The notes: a model not told the origin generated them from the sequence alone. A DNA stretch of 64,000 nucleotides from CAVXFS01 sp963761115 (GCA_963761115.1 CAVXFS010000006.1:10748-74747); one strand, 5' to 3'; shown: positions 34,486-43,345, counted from the stretch's first letter. Numbers and translations are program-made.

Positions 34486-36273
34486 ATGGTAAATCTCGAT
34501 ACGTCTGAACACAGGTTGACACTGTCTGAAGTGTTGCGCCTGCTTGCATCGGACGGAGTGATAGGCCAGGTTCAAATTGATGAACTGCTGACTGAACATC
34601 CACTGCAACGACGTGACCTGCATCCACTGGTAATCATTGCTGAACAAAATTTCAAATCACAGCACCCCCCACACAGATCATTGAATCTGGAAACACTGAC
34701 CGAATGGCTGGCAAAGCGCACCGGATTGGGTTATCTCCATATCGACCCCCTGAAAATCGATTTCTCGGCTGTCACTGAAATCATGTCTGGTGACTACGCG
34801 ACGCGCTTCGATATCCTGCCGATACAGGTTACGTCCGATGAAGTAGTCGTTGCAACTGCCGAACCTTTCCTGCGAGAGTGGGAACAGATCCTCAAACATT
34901 TGCTGCGCAAGAAAATCCGCCGCGTTATCGCCACCCCGCTCGACATCAACCGCTATCAGGTTGAATTCTACAGCCTGGCTCGATCGGTCAAGACCGCAGC
35001 GCAAATCAAGCTGCAGGACAAATCCGGGTTGTCATCATTTGAACAACTGGTGGAGATGGGAAAAGCCAATCGCCAGTTCGACGCCAATGATCAGCACATC
35101 ATCCGGATCGTTGACTGGTTATGGCAGTATGCATTTGAACAGCGCGCTTCCGACATTCACATCGAACCCCGGCGTGACCTGGGGATCATTCGCTTCCGTA
35201 TCGACGGCATCCTGCATCAGGCCTATCAAATTCCGATGTCGGTGATGACCGCGATGACCAGCCGCATCAAATTGCTTGGCCGCATGGATGTAGTCGAAAA
35301 GCGGCGTCCCCAGGATGGGCGCATCAAAACCCGCTCTGCCGATGGGCAGGAAATCGAACTGCGACTGTCCACATTGCCGACCGTATTTGGTGAAAAACTG
35401 GTGATGCGGGTATTCGATCCGGATGTGCTGGTGCGGGATTTTTCCGACCTTGGATTCTCCCAGGAGGACCAAATCCGCTGGAAACAGATGACGGGGCAAC
35501 CCAATGGCATAATCCTGGTCACCGGGCCTACTGGCTCGGGCAAGACCACCACCCTGTATTCAACGCTCAAACAACTTGCCACATCAGAAGTCAACGTCTG
35601 CACCATTGAAGACCCGATCGAAATGGTCGAGCCGGCTTTCAACCAGATGCAGGTTCAGAGCAATCTTGATATAGACTTCTCCAACGGATTACGCACATTG
35701 ATGCGCCAGGATCCGGACATTATCATGGTCGGCGAAATTCGAGACCTGGAAACAGCCGAGATGGCGATCCAGGCAGCCTTGACCGGCCACCTTGTTCTAT
35801 CCACCTTGCATACCAATGATGCGCCATCGGCCATCACGCGCCTGCTCAATCTTGGCGTTGCGCCCTATCTGATCAACTCAACCCTGCTCGGTGTCTTGGC
35901 GCAACGACTGGTCAGGACGCTGTGTCCACATTGCAAACAGGCGCAGGAAATGGATGCCAGTGCGAGTGAATCGTGGGATAGCCTGACGACCACCTGGCAC
36001 ATCCCAAAACCAACACATATCCATCACCAGAACGGCTGCCTGGAGTGCCGGATGACGGGTTATCTAGGGCGCATCGGAATTTACGAGTCGCTGCTGCTGA
36101 CTCCGGCATTACGCAACTGTGTCACTGCCGGCGCTGACCTGGCAGAGATGCACGAAATATCCTGCAAGGAAGGCATGAAGCCCTTACGCATTTCCGGAGC
36201 AATGAAAGTCGCTGCGGGTATGACGACCCTGGAAGAGATTTTCAAGGTGGCACCTATGGGAAACGGGAAATGA
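34486..36273 (+). CDS. GspE/PilB-type secretion or pilus ATPase (orphan)
   Basis: 595 residues. An N-terminal GspE domain (about 1-170) is followed by the hexameric ATPase with the Asp box ERASDIHIEP, Walker A GPTGSGKTTT near residue 346, Walker B IIMVGEIRDLETAE and a His box STLHTNDAPSA. The zinc module CPHCK...CLECR lies near 481-520. It powers type II secretion or type IV pilus assembly, but no other gsp or pil gene is nearby, so it is an orphan or backup ATPase. The N-terminal half is more divergent than the ATPase core. Confidence 0.88.
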   Translation: MVNLDTSEHRLTLSEVLRLLASDGVIGQVQIDELLTEHPLQRRDLHPLVIIAEQNFKSQHPPHRSLNLETLTEWLAKRTGLGYLHIDPLKIDFSAVTEIMSGDYATRFDILPIQVTSDEVVVATAEPFLREWEQILKHLLRKKIRRVIATPLDINRYQVEFYSLARSVKTAAQIKLQDKSGLSSFEQLVEMGKANRQFDANDQHIIRIVDWLWQYAFEQRASDIHIEPRRDLGIIRFRIDGILHQAYQIPMSVMTAMTSRIKLLGRMDVVEKRRPQDGRIKTRSADGQEIELRLSTLPTVFGEKLVMRVFDPDVLVRDFSDLGFSQEDQIRWKQMTGQPNGIILVTGPTGSGKTTTLYSTLKQLATSEVNVCTIEDPIEMVEPAFNQMQVQSNLDIDFSNGLRTLMRQDPDIIMVGEIRDLETAEMAIQAALTGHLVLSTLHTNDAPSAITRLLNLGVAPYLINSTLLGVLAQRLVRTLCPHCKQAQEMDASASESWDSLTTTWHIPKPTHIHHQNGCLECRMTGYLGRIGIYESLLLTPALRNCVTAGADLAEMHEISCKEGMKPLRISGAMKVAAGMTTLEEIFKVAPMGNGK

Positions 36274-36359
36274 CCTGATCCACCCGTTGATCTTCTGGCG
36301 AGGGATCGTCGATGTGCGCAAGCTCCTGCCGTCCAGTCAACTCGATCCACCATACCGGA

Positions 36360-36379
36360 GCGCTTCAGGCCTGAAGCGC
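36360..36379. terminator. Perfect palindrome between convergent genes
   Basis: A perfect 20-base palindrome (half-site GCGCTTCAGG) lies between the ATPase gene and the convergent Cys-rich gene. It lacks a clear T-tract on either side, so it could be a bidirectional Rho-independent-like structure or a protein site. Confidence 0.5.
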
Positions 36380-36389
36380 CAAAGGGGCT

Positions 36390-36707
36390 TCAATCGTCCG
36401 AGTCAGGCTCCTGTGAGTCACCTTCTTTCTCAGCCGCGCAAAGTCGGCGGCAAGCCTGTCTTGGCGAACCTTCCTCCACGCATTTTTTCATGCATTGGGA
36501 ATTGGCTTGTGGAACCTTGGGCGCTTGCATGCCAAGGTTGCCTAAATGAGATTGAGTCGTATTGTCCTGGTAGGAACACCGGGACACACAGAATTCTTTC
36601 GGGTTTTTAAGCGTAATACAATCACTGAGACACATCGAGTCAATAGCGGCTTCAGCATTCCCGACCAAGACCAGAGTTAACATAATGGCTGAAAATATTC
36701 TTATCAT
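36390..36707 (-). CDS. Small secreted protein with two CX3C-X9-CX3C motifs
   Basis: 105 residues from ATG 36707. A signal peptide (MIRIFSAIMLTLVLVGNAEA) is followed by two motifs of identical spacing: CLSDC-X9-CVSRC (about residues 26-42) and CMKKC-X9-CRRLC (about residues 71-87). The tail is acidic. The spacing resembles helical-hairpin disulfide proteins, suggesting two hairpins oxidised in the periplasm. I do not recognise the family. An in-frame start at 36875 would hide the signal peptide. It is convergent with the GspE-like gene, with no operon partner. Confidence 0.7.
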   Translation of the reverse strand: MIRIFSAIMLTLVLVGNAEAAIDSMCLSDCITLKNPKEFCVSRCSYQDNTTQSHLGNLGMQAPKVPQANSQCMKKCVEEGSPRQACRRLCAAEKEGDSQEPDSDD

Positions 36708-37316
36708 GAATAACCCAGATATTAGCCAATCGATTGCATCCCATCCGTAAAATATTTTTATTACTGGCGCAAATCGAGGCCTGTATTTTATTGATAGGAT
36801 AAGGTTCGAGTGCCAGCCGCATGACTTATCGCACAAGGAATTGCGCGTGAAGTTATCTTCGCGGTTATTGCTCAACCATCAGTAAGCATATTTGATGCCA
36901 TATACCTCAAGGCCCAATTACTTGAGCCTAGTGCATGGAGACTGCTTCAAACGCAGGAAAAATGCTGAATTTTAGCCAAAAATGGGAATGGGATTGTCAT
37001 AGTAGAGAAAACTATCATCCTCCGGTTAAGCTGAATGGAATCAAGTAGTGATGTGTTTCCCTCCCCAATACCGGCGATGCAGAAATATCCCATGCCCGAG
37101 TCACCCTTCGGCTGCATTCTGCCTGGGAATCGCTGGCCATAAACGCATACGGCAATTCCAATGTACCGCGCGATGACTTGTTTCAACCTTGCGTCGGTTC
37201 TGCTTCGCGGCCTTGTTTATCAAGGAAATTGCCCGGAAACAGCGTAATTGCGACTTGAACGGATTTTCATCTCATGGGAAAATGGTCGTTGTTATCAACT
37301 TTCCACGATTGAATCA
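36708..37316. other. Intergenic region upstream of the cytochrome-FGE pair
   Basis: About 600 bases between divergent genes. A 79-codon minus-strand frame (36947-37186) has no signal, motif or clear ribosome site, and I do not call it. No repeat or RNA gene recognised. Promoters for both flanking genes should lie here. Confidence 0.4.
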
Positions 37317-38366
37317 ATGCACTCCAAATTCTTCGCCCGGCTCCTGGTATTTTCAGCAATCGCATTAAGCGGCACCATTCAGGCCGGGGACTTGACTGGC
37401 ACCATCCCCTATCAGCATGCGATCCAGGCAACCGAGACCTGTGCCTCCTGCCATTCGAAACTCCGCACAGATCGCGCTGCCGAAATCATCATCGCCAACG
37501 ATTGCGAAGAATGTCATACCTCCGGCGAAAGCAGCCCGATAGTCCGTGTATCGGAGAAACACTTTAACGACCCCTATGCCGACAAACTCCAGGTTACTGC
37601 TCCGGCAGACATGACTGCCGGTATGAGCGGGCCGATGTACTATGATAAAACCCGTATCGGGGCGGATCCGAATCCGATGGTGCTGATCCCCGCCGGCAAG
37701 TTCATACGTGGCTCGAACAATCGCCTGCCGGATGAAGGCCCCCAATACACGGCAGAAACCAAGGCATACTGGATCGACAAATACGAAGTTACCAACCTGC
37801 AATACAAGCAGTTCATTGACGCCACCCACCGTAAATCGCCCAGCCATTTTCGCAATCGCACCTATCCTGAGGGCAAGGTGGACCACCCGGTCACTTTCGT
37901 CAGCTGGTTCGATGCGCATGATTATTGCCAATGGGCCGGCAAACGGCTACCAACTGATATCGAATGGGAAAAAGCTGCCCGTGGCGACAAGGATGACCGC
38001 GATTATCCCTGGGGGGACGATTTCGACGTGAACAAGGTCAATAACCCGGTGCGCTGGGAGTCGCTCAAGGTGAAAGGCGACACAACGCCGGCAGGATCAT
38101 TCGAGGGCGGGAAAAGCCCGTTTGGTCTGTATGACATGGCCGGAAACGTATGGGAATGGACGGACTCCTGGTACACGCAATATCCCGGCAACAAGTGGCC
38201 AAGTGAAAATTATGGCGAGCAGTACAAGGTCCTTAAAGGGGGCTCCTGGTGGGATTGCTCTTTCTACCAATGCGGGGTTTCAGCGCCGGTATTTAACCGC
38301 AGTTATTTCAAACAGAATGTGAAGAATTCCAGTTTCGGATTCAGGTGCGCCAAAGATGCGAGTTAA
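37317..38366 (+). CDS. Dihaem cytochrome c fused to formylglycine-enzyme-like domain
   Basis: 349 residues from ATG 37317. A signal peptide (SAIALSGTIQAG) is followed by two haem c motifs, CASCH and CEECH (about residues 42-65), then an FGE-sulfatase (SUMF1) domain from about 120 (NPMVLIPAGKFIRGSNN, YEVTNLQYKQFIDA, GKRLPTDIEWEKAARG, MAGNVWEWT). The catalytic region has GGSWWDC-SFYQ-C, two Cys separated by four residues, the spacing of the copper-binding Cys pair in true FGE enzymes. Full-length domain, no frame break. It overlaps the next gene by 11 bases. A longer in-frame start (37248) would hide the signal peptide. Confidence 0.85.
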   Translation: MHSKFFARLLVFSAIALSGTIQAGDLTGTIPYQHAIQATETCASCHSKLRTDRAAEIIIANDCEECHTSGESSPIVRVSEKHFNDPYADKLQVTAPADMTAGMSGPMYYDKTRIGADPNPMVLIPAGKFIRGSNNRLPDEGPQYTAETKAYWIDKYEVTNLQYKQFIDATHRKSPSHFRNRTYPEGKVDHPVTFVSWFDAHDYCQWAGKRLPTDIEWEKAARGDKDDRDYPWGDDFDVNKVNNPVRWESLKVKGDTTPAGSFEGGKSPFGLYDMAGNVWEWTDSWYTQYPGNKWPSENYGEQYKVLKGGSWWDCSFYQCGVSAPVFNRSYFKQNVKNSSFGFRCAKDAS

Positions 38367-39336
38367 TCTAGTGTTGAAAAGTATGTTTTGCCTGTCGCTG
38401 CTGTGCGGCGCGATGACCTCCGCTTCCGCCCAGGGCGTCGATGACCAATTCAATACCGGCATGGTCCTGGTCCCGGCAGGCGAATTCACCATGGGCAGCA
38501 ACCATGAGGATAACGTCAGCATGTGGAAGGAAGCCAACGCGCTCAATCCTTACGGATTCAATGAACGACTGTATGTCAATGAACGACCGGCGCACAAGGT
38601 AAACCTGCCCGCCTTCCTGATCGACAAATATGAAGTCACCAATGCCCAGTACCGTGACTTTGCGATCGACACCCAGCATCGCGTGCCTGCCGTCTGGGTG
38701 CGTAATGGATATAACTTCAGCAATGGATTTCTTGCCGCCATGTCAATCGAGGAATTGCGCAGGATGGCGACCGACCGTTTCAGGCTCGACATGGACGTCC
38801 CCAAAATGAGCCGGGAAGACCTGCTGGCGGAACTGGCTAAAATCCAGGCGGTACGCGACAAGTATCCGGTCACGTATGTCAGCTGGGATGACGCGAATGA
38901 TTACTGTAGCTGGGCCGGCAAGCGCTTGCCTACCGAAGCGGAGTGGGAAAAAGCTGCGCGCGGTACCAATGGTAACGAATATCCATGGGGCAACAACTGG
39001 GACCCCAAGAAGGTCAACACCATGTCCGATGATCCCGATACGCCTTATTCTGCCGTGGGATCCTATCCCGCAGACAAATCCGTCTATGGCGTTTATGACA
39101 TGGCGGCCAACGTTGCCGAATGGGTCAATGACTGGTACGACGCCTATCCGGGTGCGCCGGAAGACAAAGCAATCAAAAACTATGGCAAGGTACAGCGCGT
39201 CGTTCGCGGAGGCGAGGCCAGTTCAGGGCATTATGATTCGATCAGCGTGATATTCCGTTCTGCCCGCCGCAATCACCTGGCGCCGAACATGATGCTGATC
39301 GATCTGGGATTCCGCTGCGCGAAGAGCGTGGAATAG
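38356..39336 (+). CDS. Formylglycine-enzyme-like (SUMF1) secreted protein
   Basis: 326 residues with a signal peptide (MFCLSLLCGAMTSASA; initiation at residue 1 or 10). The FGE-sulfatase fold is clear: GMVLVPAGEFTMGSN, YEVTNAQYRDFA, GKRLPTEAEWEKAARG, MAANVAEWVNDWYDAYPG. At the position of the catalytic Cys pair it has GGEASSGHYDS, with no Cys, so it is unlikely to make formylglycine. It has no haem motif. It is probably a paralogue with a binding or structural role, co-transcribed with the cytochrome fusion (11-base overlap). Confidence 0.88.
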   Translation: MRVNLVLKSMFCLSLLCGAMTSASAQGVDDQFNTGMVLVPAGEFTMGSNHEDNVSMWKEANALNPYGFNERLYVNERPAHKVNLPAFLIDKYEVTNAQYRDFAIDTQHRVPAVWVRNGYNFSNGFLAAMSIEELRRMATDRFRLDMDVPKMSREDLLAELAKIQAVRDKYPVTYVSWDDANDYCSWAGKRLPTEAEWEKAARGTNGNEYPWGNNWDPKKVNTMSDDPDTPYSAVGSYPADKSVYGVYDMAANVAEWVNDWYDAYPGAPEDKAIKNYGKVQRVVRGGEASSGHYDSISVIFRSARRNHLAPNMMLIDLGFRCAKSVE

Positions 39337-39470
39337 ACCTGGCAGCGCTTGGCTGGTCTTGATTTTACATGATCGAAAAAGCAAGTAACCCACGTCTAAA
39401 CCGGTGGTTTATTCTGTGCGTTGTACAAAAGTGACGAATAAAAAGTGGGCCACTCAGGGTGGCTGATTCG

Positions 39471-39600
39471 CTCCTTCCCCCTTGCAGCGGGGGAGAGCGA
39501 AGCGAGGGGGCAACTGGGATGGGGGTAGGACGGTGGAACTGCCATAGACGGTAAGAATGCCAACGCTCTACCCCCACCCTCCCCCTGCAAGGGGGAGGGG
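39471..39600. repeat. GC-rich palindromic dispersed repeat, copy A
   Basis: Two hairpin units: CTCCTTCCCCCTTGCAGC... with GGGGGAGAGCG, and CCCTCCCCCTGCAAGGGGGA at the right end. They are joined by a spacer containing GCAACTGGGATGGGGGTAG and its counterpart CTACCCCCACCC. The same words recur at 42973, 47620, 49153, 50507, 51594, 52547, 53275 and 63233. The rest of 39337-39673 holds no gene. Confidence 0.8.
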
Positions 39601-39673
39601 ACCAAGCTCCCTCCTTTTCGCTATACGCTATAATCCCTCGTCCTGTTTACATTCAATTGATGAGGGTAATAAC

Positions 39674-40090
39674 TTGGCATCGAATAAAGCACGCGCCCAC
39701 TTCACACTCAGCGGTTATCATTTCAATCCTGACGACATCACGCATCTGCTTGGTATCGAACCTACCTCGGTCGATGCATCCGGCGCGCACAGTGCCCTGG
39801 ATAAACCCGTGATCAGTTCATGGGAGTTATCAACGGAAACGATGACGGACGATATCGACGTTTATAAAATGACGGACATCATCATTAAAAAAATAGAACC
39901 GGCCAAGGAAAAGATCCTGCAAGTTATTAAAAGCCACAACTTGTCGCCCAGGATCGGCGTAGTACTGGTGCTGTCTGTTGCTAAAGGTGAAACCTGTCCG
40001 GATGTGGGTTTCGGCGCCAGAACGATTCGTTTTCTGGCTGATATTGGCGCTTTTATCAATGTGGATTACCAGCTTTCCGAACGTATTTAA
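39674..40090 (+). CDS. DUF4279-like protein
   Basis: 138 residues from TTG 39674, which has GAGG eight bases upstream. Conserved-looking features are ARAHFTLSGYHFNPDDITHLLGIEPTS, then SSWELSTE, and the C-terminal IGVVLVLSVAKGETCPDVGF. This matches the DUF4279 pattern, small domains of unknown function often next to immunity or toxin genes. The upstream extension of the frame lies in the repeat and is rejected. It is followed by a strong terminator. Confidence 0.65.
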   Translation: MASNKARAHFTLSGYHFNPDDITHLLGIEPTSVDASGAHSALDKPVISSWELSTETMTDDIDVYKMTDIIIKKIEPAKEKILQVIKSHNLSPRIGVVLVLSVAKGETCPDVGFGARTIRFLADIGAFINVDYQLSERI

Positions 40091-40118
40091 GCTTTAAATA
40101 TCACTTTATCTTAAAAAG

Positions 40119-40145
40119 AAAAGCACGCTTTTATAGCGTGCTTTT
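40119..40145 (+). terminator. Rho-independent terminator
   Basis: A 10-base stem AAAAGCACGC/GCGTGCTTTT with a seven-base loop ends in TTTT and can function on both strands. It lies 29 bases after the DUF4279-like stop. Confidence 0.8.
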
Positions 40146-40242
40146 CATCAACCATATCCAGGCTTGAGTTGTTTAGCCTTATCCGCGCGGCCTTCGACCC
40201 TCTATCAAGGTGCCGCGCAGCTGATCACCCTGAATATTCCTG

Positions 40243-40413
40243 TCAGGGCTTCTTGGGGGTGGTGTATGGAACCTCTTTCTGGTGCGGTTCCCAGATAGTT
40301 TCATAACCAACAAAAAACTGTCCCGGTACAATCTCTTTCTGACGAGTTGTCACGTGGAATGCGTGGCCATCCGGAACCTTGGGACGGATAAATTGTTTCT
40401 TCTCATCACTCAT
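40243..40413 (-). CDS. Small uncharacterised protein, 56 residues
   Basis: ATG 40413 has a strong ribosome site (AAGGAGAT, six-base spacing). The product is charged and soluble, with an N-terminal MSDEKKQFIRPKVPDGHAFH and a C-terminal QKEVPYTTPKKP, and no Cys or membrane span. The family is not recognised. It is the last gene of the leftward operon that starts at 42849. An upstream in-frame extension to 40476 lacks a ribosome site. Confidence 0.65.
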   Translation of the reverse strand: MSDEKKQFIRPKVPDGHAFHVTTRQKEIVPGQFFVGYETIWEPHQKEVPYTTPKKP

Positions 40414-40497
40414 GATCTTATCTCCTTGCTGGTTGAAAACGGGAGGAATTTCAACAGGGTTGCCAGCCCCTCCCACTAACTGACTGAATTATACTCT

Positions 40498-40910
40498 CTA
40501 GCGCGTGTAATGCCCTTTCTTTGGGATCACATGGCGCACGCCCCCCTGGGGATTCTCGACATCACCCAGGTAGCGCGGAATGAGGTGGATATGGACATGG
40601 AATATACTCTGCCCGGCCGCCTTTCCTACGTTAACGCCGACATTGTACCCATCAGGCTTGAATTCCTCGTCCAGCCGTATGCGCTCCTCGGTGATCAGCC
40701 CCATGCAGGCGTTGACCTCTTCGGGCGTCAGGTCGAAAAAGCTGGCGACATGGCGGCGCGGTACGATCAGGGTATGGCCCGGGCTGACCGCGTAGGTATC
40801 ACGCGCACTGTAAGCAAGTTCATGCTGCAGCGATACGCCGCGCGGATCTTTGCAGAACAGGCATGGATCGTTCGGATCCCGCTTTTTTCAGTTTTTTCTA
40901 CAGCCGACAA
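40498..40910 (-). CDS. HIT-family hydrolase, apparent frameshift near start
   Basis: The main frame encodes DPNDPCLFCKDPRGVSLQHE, IVPRRHVASFFDLTPEEV and the catalytic His triad FHVHIHLIPR near the C-terminus. HIT enzymes hydrolyse or transfer nucleotide phosphates. The only plausible start, TTG 40910 with AAGGAG eight bases upstream, encodes SAVEKTEKS and joins the main frame if the surplus bases at about 40879-40882 are removed. It lies 15 bases after the TPR gene in the same leftward operon. Confidence 0.8.
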
Positions 40911-40925
40911 TCTTCGATCTCCTTG

Positions 40926-41960
40926 TCAGCGGCTTGCGCTAGTGGCAAGCATCAGCGATCTTGCCTTGTCCATTTGCTCCTCGCAATGCCTTAAGCAGAG
41001 TGGCTGAAGGGCATGCGAAAAACATTCGATAATCACTTCAAACTCATCGGCCACTTCTTCTGCAAGCCCGGTATCGTTTGTTGATTCTGCCAGTACATTC
41101 TGTGCTGTCGTCTTGTTTACCCTGCACAGCACCGCCAGATGAATGGGAAGTTGCTGCTCCATACTGACCGTTATCGCCTTCTCATAAGATCTTATGGCTT
41201 CCGCCAGGCGTTCAGGGTTTTCTTCAGTCTCTCCGAGATGATGCAATGCAGCAGCACGGTTATTATGTGTAGCGGTCAACTCCAATGCATAATTATCAGC
41301 ATCGAGTACGGCAAGCGCATTTTTATAGGCAACAACGGACTTTTGAAATTGACGGTTGCCTTTAAGCAGTTTCCCGTACGTATGGAAAGTGTCTCCAAGC
41401 TGATGCATGGTAAACATCCAGTCTTCCGGATACGCATCTCGCGTCCAAACCAGCAAGGCATTGGTATAAGCATCTACAGCGATCTTTAACGGCCTTGTAG
41501 AATCAAGTAGCCGACCAAGCGCCTGGTTAGCCGTGCCCAGGTTATATTGCGTAGCGGCCCATTCCAATGGTGAGTCTTCCTGCCTGAACTCCCCTAATGC
41601 ATGGCTGAAACACTGGATGGCCTGTTCGAACAATTCAGCATCTCTCCGCTGCTGTCCCAGTGCCGCCAGGATGTTTCCAAGATAATTCTGGGTCTCAGCC
41701 CAGTCCAATGGCTCCTGCTCGTGATATTGGTCTGTCAGCGATCCCTCAAGTGCCTCACGCACAGGCTCAAGAATATTGGAATTGAAACGATGCTGTTCAA
41801 AATTCCCCCGCGTGAAAAGAAAATTATCAGCGACGGTAACCTTGGTATCCAGCGCAGCCGCCTCAACCCACTCATCGCCAAGCCTGCCTAAAGAATTTGC
41901 CAAAGCGCGTTCCAGGGCCTTGTTGCGGGGGTAAAACAGGTAAGTATTAGAGAACTTCAT
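40926..41960 (-). CDS. TPR-repeat protein
   Basis: 344 residues of helical repeats. Repeated units resemble PLDWAETQNYLGNILAALGQQ, PLEWAATQYNLGTANQALG and DWMFTMHQLGDTFHTYGKL, with Trp at the same repeat position. These are TPR_12-like repeats used for protein contacts. No signal peptide. The start overlaps the SlyD-like stop (ATGA), so translation is coupled. The function is not known, and the company of a PPIase suggests a folding or assembly role. Confidence 0.8.
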   Translation of the reverse strand: MKFSNTYLFYPRNKALERALANSLGRLGDEWVEAAALDTKVTVADNFLFTRGNFEQHRFNSNILEPVREALEGSLTDQYHEQEPLDWAETQNYLGNILAALGQQRRDAELFEQAIQCFSHALGEFRQEDSPLEWAATQYNLGTANQALGRLLDSTRPLKIAVDAYTNALLVWTRDAYPEDWMFTMHQLGDTFHTYGKLLKGNRQFQKSVVAYKNALAVLDADNYALELTATHNNRAAALHHLGETEENPERLAEAIRSYEKAITVSMEQQLPIHLAVLCRVNKTTAQNVLAESTNDTGLAEEVADEFEVIIECFSHALQPLCLRHCEEQMDKARSLMLATSASR

Positions 41961-42466
41961 TGTGCCTGACCGAGAATCTCATTGATGTCAGGGTCGGCGC
42001 CGACCGCTCCGCCAAGCTCGATCTCTTCCTCGGTCGCTTCGCGTATAGACAGGACTTCCAGCATGAAAGTGACTTCCCTGCCGCAAAGGGGGTTATTGCC
42101 GTCGACAGTCAATGTCTTGTCATCGAATCGGGTAACGATAAAGTTTCTCGGCTCACCCTTTTCATTTTCCATGGTGATGGTCATACCGATCTCCCGATAT
42201 TCTTCCGGGACATTTTCTATACGATCGGTATAAACCAGTGATTCATCTCGCTCACCATATAACTTTGTAGTGTCTATCGGGACTTCGATGATATCGCCGA
42301 CTTTTTTACCATACAGTTCCTTTGTCACTTCTTCAGACATCACATCATTCACACCATGAACATAAGCCAGCGGATAATCAACAGTAACAAGTATGTCACC
42401 GGTTTTGTCATCGATGACTTTATAATTCAGCTCAACGAATTTTTCGTCTTCAATTGTATCTGACAT
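41957..42466 (-). CDS. SlyD-like FKBP peptidyl-prolyl isomerase
   Basis: 169 residues. FKBP core features are FVELNYKVIDDKTGDILVTVDYPLAYVHG, YGKKVGDIIEVPID and an insert-in-flap-like region around residues 75-125 (ENVPEEYREIGMTITMENEKGEPRNFIVTRFDD). The metal-binding His/Cys-rich tail of E. coli SlyD is absent. It probably acts as a cytoplasmic proline isomerase or chaperone. It is coupled to the TPR gene by overlap. Confidence 0.85.
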   Translation of the reverse strand: MSDTIEDEKFVELNYKVIDDKTGDILVTVDYPLAYVHGVNDVMSEEVTKELYGKKVGDIIEVPIDTTKLYGERDESLVYTDRIENVPEEYREIGMTITMENEKGEPRNFIVTRFDDKTLTVDGNNPLCGREVTFMLEVLSIREATEEEIELGGAVGADPDINEILGQAQ

Positions 42467-42498
42467 GTCTGGAAAGGCCTGTTAACGATAAAGTTGTC

Positions 42499-42849
42499 TT
42501 AGAACAGCGTAGCGCCGAAGATCTTCACCTTGTCCCTTTCATAACCCAGCACCAGTCTGCCCAGCCATTCACTTTTATTTTTTTTGTTTATCACTTTGTA
42601 CAAGACAGTGACATATTCTCCGCGGCGTATCATGCCAAGATACGAATAATCATCTGACAGGTTTTTCGCAAGGTCGCTTCTCGCAAACTGCTTGCCCATT
42701 TCAACCTCATTGGCACCCGCAATAAAGGAACCCGAAAAATTACGCGTGAATGCACCGTAGTTTCCTTCATTAGAGTACTTGATAAGATCAGCCCACATCG
42801 GGTTGGCCAACTCCAGGATCTCTTCATCTGTTTTTTCAAGAATGTTCAT
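42499..42849 (-). CDS. Uncharacterised protein, NTF2-like fold possible
   Basis: 116 residues from ATG 42849. It begins with an amphipathic helical part (EEILELANPMWADLIKYSN), then alternating strands (YVTVLYKVINKKN, EWLGRLVLGYERDKVKIFG). This helix-then-strands order resembles DUF3887/NTF2-like proteins, but I cannot assign it. It is the first gene of the leftward operon with the SlyD-like, TPR, HIT and 56-residue genes. Confidence 0.65.
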   Translation of the reverse strand: MNILEKTDEEILELANPMWADLIKYSNEGNYGAFTRNFSGSFIAGANEVEMGKQFARSDLAKNLSDDYSYLGMIRRGEYVTVLYKVINKKNKSEWLGRLVLGYERDKVKIFGATLF

Positions 42850-42893
42850 AAAATATCTCACCTGCACAGTGTTTCATATTTAAATTGGGTAAC

Positions 42894-43189
42894 CCACCGG
42901 CTATGCCGGGGACTCAAAAAATTTGACTTATGCGGTGGTCAGTTAACAAGCCCAATTTTACTTTGGAAATGTTGCTCCCTCCCCCTGGTAGGGGGAGGGT
43001 TGGGGAGGGGGTTGAGATTTAACTTCACCACTTCGTTTAAAACTCCTACCCCCATCCCAGGGCCCCCTCGCTCCGCTCTCCCCCTCTTATAGGGGGAAGG
43101 AGCGAAAACCAGCCACTATGGGTGGCCCACGGTTTTATCGGCCCCTTTGTGGGGTTCACCTAATAAGCCACCGACTTTGCCGGGGGTCA
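42894..43189. repeat. Composite repeat region: flanking 22-base repeats and GC-rich copy B
   Basis: A GC-rich repeat copy (42973-43103, including CCCTCCCCCTGGTAGGGGGA) is flanked by near-identical direct repeats of about 22 bases. The left one (42894-42916) contains CCGGCTATGCCGG and the right one (43168-43189) CCGACTTTGCCGG. No gene was found across 42850-43345. The flanking repeats may be REP-like hairpins into which the GC-rich unit moved. Confidence 0.6.
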
Positions 43190-43345
43190 TTTAACTTTAT
43201 CTATACCGAGGCAAACCACTCCCTGGATAGATAAGAAAGGACCAACACCATACATGTCAGTCCTTATTTCACAAATATATTTCCCGGCTTGTATAAATCA
43301 AGCCTAATGTGTTATGCATGGGTAGTGGCCAGGGCCTGCAAGTTC

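Noticed and set aside
36947..37186. 79-codon minus-strand frame in the intergenic region
   Set aside because: No ribosome site, motif or conserved-looking pattern. Cannot be supported.
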